Positions 23,213 to 30,419 of a DNA stretch of 33,644 nucleotides are shown here, piece by piece (the first letter of the stretch is position 1; each line of letters begins with the position of its first letter). The notes beneath the pieces are model-generated. The model was not told the DNA's origin. It did no database searches and saw only the letters and a program-made list of their open reading frames with translations. The position numbers were made by a program, and so were the translations under genes. The DNA lies in assembly GCA_019637615.1 (NCBI GenBank), contig JAHBVJ010000053.1:1-33644 (forward strand). The letters run 5' to 3'. The stretch is from Anaerolineae bacterium. Lineage in GTDB: Bacteria > Chloroflexota > Anaerolineae > Aggregatilineales > UBA2796.

Positions 23213-23683
23213 ATGACAGAATCGACGTTGACGCTGCAACAATTCGCGGATGTTCAACTGCTAGATGACGAGGGGAAGCCTGTCTCGCTGGCGGATTTCG
23301 TGGGCAAGCGCACGCTGATCTTCTTCTTCCCGCGCGCGGATACACCGGGCTGCACGACGCAAGCATGTGGCTTCCGCGACGCCTTCCCGCGCATCCAAGA
23401 GGCCAACGCCACCGTGATCGGGATCAGCGCTGATCCGCCCAAGGCACTGGCGAAGTGGAAGGAAAAGCAGAATTTGCCGTATACGCTCCTGAGCGACCCC
23501 GATCACAAGATCATCGAGGCGTTCGGCGCGTGGGGCGAGAAGGTGAATTACGGCAAGAAATATATGGGCATTTTGCGCAGCCATTTCGTGTTCGGCGCGG
23601 ATGGCAAGATCGAGGATACGCAGATCAAGATCAGCCCCGAAAAGAGCATCGAGAAGGGTGTGAAGACGCTGATCAAGGGATAG
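23213..23683 (+). CDS. bcp: Thioredoxin-dependent peroxiredoxin, BCP/PrxQ type
   Basis: This 156-residue peroxiredoxin reduces hydroperoxides using thioredoxin. The motif PRADTPGCTTQACGFRD carries the peroxidatic C47 and the resolving C52, five residues apart, which is the alpha2-helix arrangement of atypical two-cysteine PrxQ enzymes. VIGISADPPKALAKWKEK and LLSDPDHKIIEAFGAWGEK follow as in the family, and R124 lies in GILRSHFVF. The start is ATG 23213 with AGGTG just upstream; GTG 23207 is an in-frame alternative. It follows the aldo/keto reductase gene with a 14-base gap and is closed by two hairpins. Confidence 0.93.
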   Translation: MTESTLTLQQFADVQLLDDEGKPVSLADFVGKRTLIFFFPRADTPGCTTQACGFRDAFPRIQEANATVIGISADPPKALAKWKEKQNLPYTLLSDPDHKIIEAFGAWGEKVNYGKKYMGILRSHFVFGADGKIEDTQIKISPEKSIEKGVKTLIKG

Positions 23684-23725
23684 AGCCCCGAAAACAGCAC
23701 GGGGATACATCCCGCGTACTGAAAT

Positions 23726-23742
23726 CTGGGGAGATTCCCCAG
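23726..23742 (+). terminator. Short hairpin after the peroxiredoxin gene
   Basis: CTGGGGA and TCCCCAG pair perfectly around a GAT loop, followed by TTTATAAA. The short T-run makes it a plausible weak intrinsic terminator, 43 bases after the stop. Confidence 0.45.
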
Positions 23743-23752
23743 TTTATAAAGG

Positions 23753-23797
23753 CTGCCCCTGATTTCAGGCCGGTTGGATGGCGGAAGTCAGGGGCAG
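23753..23797. terminator. Second hairpin with TGCCCCT/AGGGGCA stem
   Basis: CTGCCCCTGATTT (23753-23765) pairs with AAGTCAGGGGCAG (23785-23797) across 13 positions with one T-G wobble, around a 19-base loop. It lies between the rightward peroxiredoxin gene and the convergent gene at 23888, so it could serve both strands. The GC-rich part of the stem matches the hairpins at 483 and 15966. Confidence 0.55.
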
Positions 23798-23887
23798 TGC
23801 TGTTCATGGTGCAATTGATTAAGAGTCAATTGCGTTGAAGCTGACAACTGGGCTGTCGTGTCGTGTATGAGTGAAGCTTGATTGCAA

Positions 23888-24235
23888 TCAGTATGGTATC
23901 CCAAACTCTTGACAAACTTCTGTTAGTGCCAATTTTCCGCGACTCCGTGAGATGTTCAGAAAATCTTTTGTATCTTCCTCAGTCTCAGGTATCCATTCAG
24001 CTTCAGGTATCCATTCAAGGAATCCATATTCTTCGCCTATATTAGTGACAAAATCTTTCAAATGAATTTCAGATAATGTTTCAAGCTCAAAAATTAGGAA
24101 ATTGCCATTCTCTGTTTGTTTGAGAGAGCCGGCAAATAGTAAGCATTCACAACTTATTGCTGTATCAATTAACCTGCTAACCTGTTCAAAGAACAGTTTT
24201 CGTATTTTCCACTCGCAGATGAAATAGTTAGCCAT
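23888..24235 (-). CDS. Unrecognised 115-residue protein
   Basis: I do not recognise this protein. It is an acidic, probably cytosolic chain beginning MANYFICEWKIRKLFF, with two cysteines near 29-31 and no membrane segment. An internal duplication gives EWIPEA followed by EWIPET near residues 74-85. The start is well supported by AAGGGG five bases before the ATG. The gene is much more AT-rich than the main gene set and lies in an AT-rich islet with the interrupted gene downstream. The size, an acidic C-terminal half and the orphan context would fit a small immunity-type or accessory-genome protein, but nothing in the sequence shows this. Confidence 0.6.
   Translation of the reverse strand: MANYFICEWKIRKLFFEQVSRLIDTAISCECLLFAGSLKQTENGNFLIFELETLSEIHLKDFVTNIGEEYGFLEWIPEAEWIPETEEDTKDFLNISRSRGKLALTEVCQEFGIPY
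23985..24020 (-). repeat. 18-base tandem duplication inside the unrecognised gene
   Basis: TCAGGTATCCATTCA occurs at 23985 and again at 24003, an 18-base period. It keeps the frame and adds six residues (EWIPEA/EWIPET). Confidence 0.8.
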
Positions 24236-24434
24236 AAAATCCCCTTGAAATATTCTAAAACTGCTAATAAGCCAGCGTTTTGAAAAGGAATTGAGCTATT
24301 TATCAATTGTAGTATAGATTGTAGGTGAAGCCGTGAGAGACAAAAAGGATGAACCAGAATCTCTTGACCAACTGCATTGAGACGCGATAATCGGTAATGC
24401 TACGAAGCATCGATATAGGAAAGTGAAAGGGCAG

Positions 24435-25151
24435 ATGAAACGATTGCGTTTGATAGCACTCAGCAGTGTTGTACTCATACTGTCAGTTTCGCTACTTACC
24501 AAAATCTTCATCATAGATGCCGCCCCACAACCAACATCTTTTCCAACTGGTCAAGTGACAATCACAGGCCAGATTGTCCCCAGTGTTAATCCACGAATGC
24601 TGAGGGACGATGGTCTTATTTTGGAGAAAGCAGGTAGACCTAGGGATAGACGCATTATTGGTTATGAAAACCCTTTCGAATACTTTTTGTACGATGCCCA
24701 GAATACTGAAATCAGGTTGTCATTTACGGATGCTGGCCTTGCGAATCTTCGGCAACAATATGTTCCTAATCGCGACTTCGCACCTGAAATCTGGCGAAGT
24801 CATCCAGAATATGTCGCAACTACAGCACTATGGCAAGATTGGGCAGGAAAGTGGGTGACTATCACAGGGTCATATGATGATAAACAGGTATTTCAAGTAA
24901 CATCTCTCATGGTTGCAACTCCTCCAGCAAGCCAATTTGCTACATCTACAACAAATCGACGTGACGAATTGGTTGAAATGATTGCATTGGTTGGCGATTT
25001 CCCAGAACTTCCTGAGTCAATTTATCCCTACACATTCCTCATTCTTGATGCCATCAGAGATGATGGTATGCCATTTAAGATCATGGTGTATACGGAAAAC
25101 TATAGTAGCTGGACAAAATCAGCAATACCCTTTTCGCTTTTTCGCACATAG
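24435..25151 (+). CDS. Secreted or membrane-anchored protein, open frame ending at an internal TAG
   Basis: I do not recognise the family. The 238-residue frame starts with MKRLRLIALSSV and a hydrophobic stretch to about residue 28 (signal peptide or anchor). GQVTITGQIV (about 40-49) and WVTITGSYDDKQVFQVTSL (about 138-156) follow, a strand pattern like a small OB-type beta barrel. A second similar unit begins near 175 (ELVEMIALVGDFPELP) and includes YPYTFLILDAI. The TAG at 25149-25151 cuts this second unit before its closing strands, which are encoded in the same frame just beyond (25152-25325). The ATG at 24435 follows GAAAGGGCAG; GTG 24423 is an alternative. The gene is AT-rich. It may be a pseudogene, a readthrough gene or a sequencing error. 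Confidence 0.55.
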   Translation: MKRLRLIALSSVVLILSVSLLTKIFIIDAAPQPTSFPTGQVTITGQIVPSVNPRMLRDDGLILEKAGRPRDRRIIGYENPFEYFLYDAQNTEIRLSFTDAGLANLRQQYVPNRDFAPEIWRSHPEYVATTALWQDWAGKWVTITGSYDDKQVFQVTSLMVATPPASQFATSTTNRRDELVEMIALVGDFPELPESIYPYTFLILDAIRDDGMPFKIMVYTENYSSWTKSAIPFSLFRT

Positions 25152-25325
25152 GTGAAATTAAAAGGGTGGCGTTTTAATCCGTCTCGCTATACCAAATTGC
25201 CTGAGTTAATTGAGGTACAAAGTATTGAAAAAACTACTCCTCCACCACAAACAACAATAACTTTTGTCCCGTTTGTCCCTATACCCACGTCTCCCCCTCT
25301 TGTTTCCGTACCCACAACGAACTAA
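25152..25325 (+). pseudogene. In-frame continuation of the preceding gene after TAG
   Basis: Directly after the TAG, in the same frame, 57 further codons run to TAA 25323-25325. They begin VKLKGWRFNPSRY, continue to ELIEVQSIEKTTPPP and end in a Pro/Thr-rich tail. The V-x-L-x-G ... L-I-E-V-x-S pattern mirrors the closing part of the first unit (WVTITG...FQVTSL, then ATPPAS). This indicates that the original protein continued through this stretch to about 296 residues. There is no ribosome site for independent translation at GTG 25152. Confidence 0.6.
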
Positions 25326-25382
25326 CGCATATGTGTTTACAAGTTAGCACGATACTGTTTTTCAGGTGAACTACGAAGGTCG

Positions 25383-25457
25383 CATACCAAACCCTCTTGA
25401 TACTCTGTACGCTAAAAGATACCCATTTACACACGGTAATTAGGAAGGTTTGGTATG
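25383..25457. repeat. 11-base inverted repeat with 53-base gap
   Basis: CATACCAAACC (25383-25393) and GGTTTGGTATG (25447-25457) are perfect inverted copies. They lie just beyond the stop of the leftward permease gene and at the edge of the AT-rich islet. They could be a long-loop terminator or the ends of a lost small element; no target-site duplication was recognised. Confidence 0.45.
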
Positions 25458-25473
25458 AACTGGACTCTCGCTC

Positions 25474-26319
25474 TCAGCGATGCGGATCGAGCCAGTTGCG
25501 GAGACCTTCGCTGATCAGGTTGCAGGCCAGCACCGCCAGCAGAATTGCCAGTCCGGGGAAAGTCGCTGCCCACCACTGATAGAACTTGGTGCGACCAAGC
25601 GCGATCATCGCGCCCCATTCGGCGGTCGGCGGCGCGATGCCTAATCCGATGAAGCTCAACGCGGAGACGAGCAAAATGATGCCGCCGACATCGAGCGCGG
25701 CCTTGATGATGATCGGCGTCCACGTGTTGGGGATGATATGCGTGACCAGAATGCTGAATTCGCGACGCCCAAGCGAACGGGCGGCAACCACGTAGTCATG
25801 CGAACGGGCGATGATGACGGATGAACGGATCAGGCGGGCATATTCAGGCCACAGCACCACGCACGACGCGATGATGGCATTGTTCAGGCTAGGGCCGAGC
25901 ATGGCGGAGATGGCTAAGGCCAGCACGACCGCCGGAAAGGCCAACGTTACATCAGCGATGCGCATGATGGCTTCATCGATGAAGCCGCCGAAAAAGCCCC
26001 CGATGGCACCAAGCATTCCGCCGACCGCCAGAGAAACCAGCACCACGACCAGCGAGGCAGGCAGCGAAACTTGTGCGCCGTAGATCACGCGGCTGTAGAT
26101 GTCACGCCCTAACTCGTCGGTACCGAAATAATGCTGTGCAGAGGGCGGCTTAAGGCGGTTCAGCAAATCCTGCTTGTTGGGCAGATGGGTGGCGATGACG
26201 GGCGCGAACACGATCAGGATGGCGAACATGAGCATCACCGCGCTGCCGAGCCATAGGGACGGATAGCGGCGGATGTGTTTGAGCAGATTGGCGCTTGACC
26301 GCGCTGACAGATTAACCAA
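25474..26319 (-). CDS. ABC importer permease, DppC/OppC type
   Basis: This 281-residue inner permease belongs to the peptide/opine/nickel importer family. It has a cytoplasmic N-terminus, a first helix near 23-43, the OppC-type entrance motif HYFGTDELGRDIYSRVIYGAQVSL (middle at about 63-86) and further helices. The EAA loop reads VVAARSLGRREFSILVTHIIPN. The start is read as TTG 26319, overlapping the end of the DppB-type gene by eight bases; no other start gives the full N-terminus normal for the family. It would pair with the permease at 26312-27331 and the binding protein at 27430-29010. No ATPase gene follows; the next leftward sequence is the AT-rich islet. Confidence 0.93.
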   Translation of the reverse strand: MVNLSARSSANLLKHIRRYPSLWLGSAVMLMFAILIVFAPVIATHLPNKQDLLNRLKPPSAQHYFGTDELGRDIYSRVIYGAQVSLPASLVVVLVSLAVGGMLGAIGGFFGGFIDEAIMRIADVTLAFPAVVLALAISAMLGPSLNNAIIASCVVLWPEYARLIRSSVIIARSHDYVVAARSLGRREFSILVTHIIPNTWTPIIIKAALDVGGIILLVSALSFIGLGIAPPTAEWGAMIALGRTKFYQWWAATFPGLAILLAVLACNLISEGLRNWLDPHR

Positions 26320-27331
26320 AGCGAACTCTCGGATCGAGCAGACCGTACAGAATATCCACGAAGAGGTTGACGAGCATATAGATCAGGGCAATCATCAGCG
26401 TGCCGCCCTGAATCGCGGGATAATCCAAGCTGGCAGCGGCGTGTACCAGATATTGCCCGATGCCCGCCCATTCGAAGACCGATTCGGTCATCACCGCGCC
26501 ACTCATCAGGCCAGCGAAGGCCAGCCCCAAAATGGTGATCAAGGGCAGCAGCACGTTGCGCAGGGCATGACGGATGACCACGCGGCGTTCACGCATCCCC
26601 TTGCTGCGGGCGGTGCGGATGTACTCGCGGCGGATTTCTTCGACAATCGCGGCACGGGTCACGCGCCAGACCAGCGCCAGCGTGAAGCCACCCAGAATCA
26701 GGGTTGGCAGCACGAGATGGTGCAACGCGCTGAGGAACGTGGGCCAGTTCCCCGTTAGCAGCGAATCGACGGTCAAGAGGCCGGTGATGGTGGTCGGCGC
26801 GGCGAGGCGCGGATCGAGCCGACCGGGGCCGGGGGCGATGCCAGCCAGATAGTAGAAGAGGTACAGAAAGAGCAATCCCGTCCAGAAGGGCGGTAAGGAC
26901 GCATTCAGCAGCGAAACCGTCCACATCGACTGATCGAGTGCCCCACCGTAGCGCAGCCCCGCGAGAATCCCTAAGGGAATGCCGAGCACTATTGCGAAGG
27001 TCAGCGAACTGACGGCGAGTTCGATGGTGGCGGGCATGAAGGTGCGGAGGTCATCCAGCACGGGTCGGCGCGTAAGAAACGAGACGCCGAGATCGCCGCG
27101 CATGTAGTTGCCGAGATAGCTGAGGTACTGTTCCCACTTGGGGCGGTCTAGTCCCCATTTCTGGATGGCGGCTTGGACGACTTCTTCTTTGTCCAGCGCG
27201 CGTTCCCCTACGATCATCACGAGCGGATCGGGCTGCACGATGTTGTACATGGCGAACATGACCAGCGTGATGCCGAGCAGCATCGGGATAGTCAGAATCA
27301 GGCGGCGGGCGACAAACCGTAAGAGAGACAT
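26312..27331 (-). CDS. ABC importer permease, DppB/OppB type
   Basis: This 339-residue permease starts with the typical MSLLRFVARRLILTIPMLLGITLVMF (given only as a region, residues 1-26). It then shows DPLVMIVGE, WGLDRPKWEQYLSYLGNYMRGDLGVSF (approximately 54-81) and six predicted helices. The EAA loop reads YIRTARSKGMRERRVVIRHALRN. It forms the heterodimeric membrane channel with the DppC-type protein and accepts substrate from the binding protein. The ATG lacks a clear ribosome site. A very stable hairpin lies upstream, between it and the binding-protein gene, which would lower permease expression relative to the binding protein. Confidence 0.94.
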   Translation of the reverse strand: MSLLRFVARRLILTIPMLLGITLVMFAMYNIVQPDPLVMIVGERALDKEEVVQAAIQKWGLDRPKWEQYLSYLGNYMRGDLGVSFLTRRPVLDDLRTFMPATIELAVSSLTFAIVLGIPLGILAGLRYGGALDQSMWTVSLLNASLPPFWTGLLFLYLFYYLAGIAPGPGRLDPRLAAPTTITGLLTVDSLLTGNWPTFLSALHHLVLPTLILGGFTLALVWRVTRAAIVEEIRREYIRTARSKGMRERRVVIRHALRNVLLPLITILGLAFAGLMSGAVMTESVFEWAGIGQYLVHAAASLDYPAIQGGTLMIALIYMLVNLFVDILYGLLDPRVRFG

Positions 27332-27369
27332 GGCTTGATGATTGATGCGACTATGTTTGATTGAAGGGT

Positions 27370-27408
27370 ACGCGGGGCGGAGAGCGTAAGCACATCTCCG
27401 CCCCGCGT
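27370..27408 (-). terminator. Strong hairpin between binding-protein and permease genes
   Basis: ACGCGGGGCGGAGA (27370-27383) and TCTCCGCCCCGCGT (27395-27408) form a perfect 14-base GC-rich stem with an 11-base loop. It sits 21 bases after the binding-protein stop and 38 bases before the permease start in leftward reading. It fits an attenuator or mRNA stabiliser that keeps the binding protein in excess, a common arrangement in ABC importer operons. Confidence 0.75.
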
Positions 27409-27429
27409 CGAAAGGTTCAGATCAGCGGG

Positions 27430-29010
27430 TTACTTGCTGACGGTCGAGAAGTCCATGAAGTACACGGGATGGAACGTGTAGCCCTTGATGTTGCTGCGCA
27501 GCAGATCGATGTACTGCTCTTGCAGCAGCGGGATGAACACGGCAGCATCCACATGCGCCTTTTGATATTCGGCATACGCGGCGACACGCTTGGCTTCATC
27601 GCGTTCCTTGCCACCTTTTTGGGCGGCTTCGAGGATGGCGGGAATATCCATACGGATGCGCTTGGAAACGCCGCTATCGGGCTTGGAAAAGTAATCCGAC
27701 CACATGGTGCCGTCCAGATAGTCCGGCGTCCACGAGCTGATCACCATGGGCAGTTCCTGCGCACGGAAAGCCGTCAGGAAATTGGTGCTGGTCTGCTGGT
27801 CGATCTTCACCGTGATGCCAACTTCCGCGAGGTCGGCTTGCAGCTTGGCTGCCAAGACTTCACGCGGGACGCCAGCCGTCACACCGCCACCGATGGTCAG
27901 CGTGATCTCGAAGCCGTTTTCTTGACCAGCTTCCTTGAGCAGCGCCTTGGCCTTCTCTACGTCGCGCTCGTAGCGACCGCTGCCGTCTGAACCGAGGATG
28001 CCGATGGGCAGCATCGCCGCCGGACGCGAGGCATAACCGCCCGCGAGGCCGTTGACGATCCCGTCGTAGTCAATCGCGTAAGCAATCGCCTGACGCACCT
28101 TGACATCGCTGATGGGCAGTTTGAAATAATCGCTGGGAGAAATCGCCATATACAGCAAGTTGAGCGACTGACCGATATTCTTGGTCAGATCGGCATTGCC
28201 TTCGGCTTGCTTGGCGGTATCGGCGTCGATGTTTTGCGCGACATCGGCATCACCGCGCGAAACCAGTTGGAACGCAGAGGCGGCGTCGTTAGAAGCCTTG
28301 AGCGTGACACTTTCGAGCGCGGGCGCGGTCTTCCAGTAATTGGCGTTGCGCACCAGCGTGACTTCGCTGTTGGGCTTCCAGCCGGTGAGCACGAACGGCC
28401 CCGAACCAGCCGAGTTCTGATCGAACCATTCCTTGGCGGTATCGGTGGTCTCGGCGTCTTCGGCATCTGTCGCGCCGTGTTCCATCGCCACTTTGCTGTC
28501 GATGATGCTCATGGCAGGCGCAGTCACGACGGTCGCGAAGGCCGGATACTCCGCCGATAGCACGACTTTCACGGTCTGATCATCGACCGCTTCAACCGAG
28601 GTGATGCCACTGTCCGTGTAGTAGAAGGAAGGGCCACCCTTGACGTTCTTCAGGCGCGTCCACGACCACACCACATCGGCGGCGGTCACGGGGTTGCCGC
28701 TGGCGAACTTGGCCGCTTTGTTCAGGACAAACGTGTACGTCAACGCGTCATCGCTGAGTGTGTAGCTCTCCGCCAGACCGGGGACGATCTTGTTCAGGTC
28801 GTCAGCCTTGATCTCAAGCAGCGTCTCATAAGTAGCATGATGAATGGTTAAGTTGGTGGATTCATAAGCACGCGCGGGATCGAGCGTAATAATATCATCG
28901 ATGTTGGAGGCAACGATGAACGTGTTGGCACTTTGTCCACGCACCGGGCTGGCAATGGTCAGCCCCGCAATGATGGCAAGTGTGAGGAGGATGGCACCTA
29001 CTTTACGCAT
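27430..29010 (-). CDS. ABC importer substrate-binding protein, family 5 (DppA/OppA type)
   Basis: This 526-residue extracytoplasmic binding protein has a signal peptide at about 1-25 (KVGAILLTLAIIAGLTIA). There is no lipobox cysteine near the cleavage site, so anchoring in the cell envelope is unclear. The family pattern is seen in DDIITLDPARAYES, KFASGNPVTAADVVWSWTR, SAGSGPFVLTGWKPNSEV and DVKVRQAIAYAIDYDGIVNGLAGG (central residues near 300). Family 5 proteins bind peptides, but also oligosaccharides, opines or nickel. Proximity to a glycoside hydrolase gene makes a sugar ligand possible, but this is only contextual. An AGAAG-type ribosome site precedes ATG 29010. It is the first gene of a three-gene leftward operon, divergent from the GH172 gene. 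Confidence 0.93.
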   Translation of the reverse strand: MRKVGAILLTLAIIAGLTIASPVRGQSANTFIVASNIDDIITLDPARAYESTNLTIHHATYETLLEIKADDLNKIVPGLAESYTLSDDALTYTFVLNKAAKFASGNPVTAADVVWSWTRLKNVKGGPSFYYTDSGITSVEAVDDQTVKVVLSAEYPAFATVVTAPAMSIIDSKVAMEHGATDAEDAETTDTAKEWFDQNSAGSGPFVLTGWKPNSEVTLVRNANYWKTAPALESVTLKASNDAASAFQLVSRGDADVAQNIDADTAKQAEGNADLTKNIGQSLNLLYMAISPSDYFKLPISDVKVRQAIAYAIDYDGIVNGLAGGYASRPAAMLPIGILGSDGSGRYERDVEKAKALLKEAGQENGFEITLTIGGGVTAGVPREVLAAKLQADLAEVGITVKIDQQTSTNFLTAFRAQELPMVISSWTPDYLDGTMWSDYFSKPDSGVSKRIRMDIPAILEAAQKGGKERDEAKRVAAYAEYQKAHVDAAVFIPLLQEQYIDLLRSNIKGYTFHPVYFMDFSTVSK

Positions 29011-29109
29011 ATGACTTCTCTTCCCATGTAACTAGTTTGAGCGCCTGCCCATTGTAACGCGATTTACGAAGGGTAGGACATTTTGTGCATTTTGAGCAGT
29101 GCCCTTGTG

Positions 29110-29115
29110 TATAAT
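29110..29115 (+). promoter_or_regulatory. Candidate -10 box of the GH172 gene
   Basis: A perfect TATAAT lies 138 bases before the GH172 start. No good -35 at 16-18 bases upstream was found (the nearest TTGTGC is 21 bases away). If used, it gives a long leader containing the two TCAGGCAAAA copies. Confidence 0.35.
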
Positions 29116-29167
29116 GGGGCAAGATCGGCACTGGACAACTGAACAAGAACCCTATTATCGCTGTCGC

Positions 29168-29192
29168 ATCAGGCAAAACTCGTCAGGCAAAA
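29168..29192 (+). promoter_or_regulatory. Two direct copies of TCAGGCAAAA before the GH172 gene
   Basis: TCAGGCAAAA occurs at 29169-29178 and 29183-29192, 14 bases apart. The core is the same CAGGCAA found in the cluster upstream of the GH20 gene. It lies 61-85 bases before the GH172 start, within the transcribed leader if the TATAAT at 29110 is the promoter. Confidence 0.45.
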
Positions 29193-29253
29193 AGATTCGT
29201 TCACTATCTCCACGGTATGGACGTGGGGTGTTCAATTTTAGCTAGGAGCAAAG

Positions 29254-30309
29254 ATGAATAATTTATATCGGCTTACTTCTGCACAATCGCGCTCGATCAG
29301 CCCTGAGAATTTTACGGGCGAAAAGGGCAAAGCTGGCATGTCCACCGATGGGCCAGCAGCGAAGGCCGCGCGCGATCTGGGGCAGGGCTGGAAGATTTCG
29401 CCCTATATCGTGATCGCCCCCGGCGAGACGCGCGTCTTAGCGGACATCGAGGCGGCGGGCGTGATCAAACAGATTTGGATGACGCCGACCGGACACTGGC
29501 GCTTCAGCATCTTGCGCTTTTACTGGGATAACCAAGAACAGCCCTCGGTCGAAGCGCCGATCGGGGATTTCTTCGCGTGCGGGTGGAACAAGTACGCGCA
29601 GGTGAGTTCATTGGCGGTGTGCGTGAATCCGGGCAGCGCGTTCAACTGCTATTGGGATATGCCGTTCCGTAAGCACTGCAAGATCACGCTGACGAATATC
29701 GCGTCGGAGCCGATGACGCTGTACTACCAGATCAATTATGAGCTGACCGAGGTACCCGCCGACGCTGGCTATTTCCATGCGCAGTTCCGGCGCAGTAATC
29801 CGCTACCGTATAAGACGGATTACACGATCCTTGACGGCGTGAAAGGGCAGGGACACTACGTCGGGGTATATATGGCGTGGGGCGTGAATAATGCGCGATG
29901 GTGGGGCGAGGGGGAGATCAAATTCTTCTTTGACGGCGACGACAGGTTCCCGACGATCTGCGGGACGGGCACTGAGGACTATTTTTGTGGCTCATATAAC
30001 TTCGATGTGGGGCGCGAGAACGGAGGGTATCACGAATTCACGACGCCGTATTCTGGACTGGCACAAGTGCTGCGTCCGGATGGGTTGTACAACTCGCAGA
30101 CGCGCTTCGGCCTGTACCGCTGGCACATCACCGATCCGGTGCGCTTCCAACAAGAGTTACGCGTGTCAATTCAGGCGCTAGGCTGGCGGAGCGATGGGCG
30201 GTATCTGCCGCTGCAAGACGACATCGCGTCGGTGGCCTACTGGTATCAGACGCTGCCGACTGCGCCGTTCCCCGCGCTGCCCGATAGGGATTATCTAGAG
30301 GTGATCTAG
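29254..30309 (+). CDS. Glycoside hydrolase family 172 (DUF2961) protein
   Basis: This 351-residue protein matches DUF2961, now GH172, whose characterised members act on fructofuranosyl or arabinofuranosyl linkages and form trimers or hexamers of jelly-roll domains. The N-terminal GPAAKAARDLGQGWKISP segment, GVIKQIWMT, the WDNQEQPSVEAPIGDFFA region and GEGEIKFFFDGD are typical. So is GTGTEDYFCGSYNF (237-250). Catalytic glutamates are expected in the last two motifs; candidates are E219 or E221 and E241, but the exact pair cannot be fixed by eye. No signal peptide is seen, suggesting an intracellular enzyme acting on imported sugar. AGGAG lies five bases before the ATG. The gene is divergent from the importer operon and is closed by a hairpin shared with the convergent membrane-protein gene. 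Confidence 0.87.
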   Translation: MNNLYRLTSAQSRSISPENFTGEKGKAGMSTDGPAAKAARDLGQGWKISPYIVIAPGETRVLADIEAAGVIKQIWMTPTGHWRFSILRFYWDNQEQPSVEAPIGDFFACGWNKYAQVSSLAVCVNPGSAFNCYWDMPFRKHCKITLTNIASEPMTLYYQINYELTEVPADAGYFHAQFRRSNPLPYKTDYTILDGVKGQGHYVGVYMAWGVNNARWWGEGEIKFFFDGDDRFPTICGTGTEDYFCGSYNFDVGRENGGYHEFTTPYSGLAQVLRPDGLYNSQTRFGLYRWHITDPVRFQQELRVSIQALGWRSDGRYLPLQDDIASVAYWYQTLPTAPFPALPDRDYLEVI

Positions 30310-30340
30310 GCAGGAAAACTACCGAGATCGCCCCCGACAG

Positions 30341-30384
30341 TTCATCACGACGGGTTGGGTATCTTCCAGCCACGTCGTGATGAA
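30341..30384. terminator. Bidirectional hairpin between convergent genes
   Basis: TTCATCACGACG (30341-30352) and CGTCGTGATGAA (30373-30384) pair perfectly over 12 bases around a 20-base loop, between the GH172 stop and the stop of the convergent membrane-protein gene. TTTG follows on the plus strand. Confidence 0.6.
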
Positions 30385-30419
30385 TTTGTGCGGGACGTTG
30401 GCGGGCGCGGCAACGCCGT

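Noticed and set aside
25383..25457. Inverted repeat as insertion-sequence ends
   Set aside because: Only 53 bases lie between the arms, there is no transposase fragment, and no flanking target duplication was seen.
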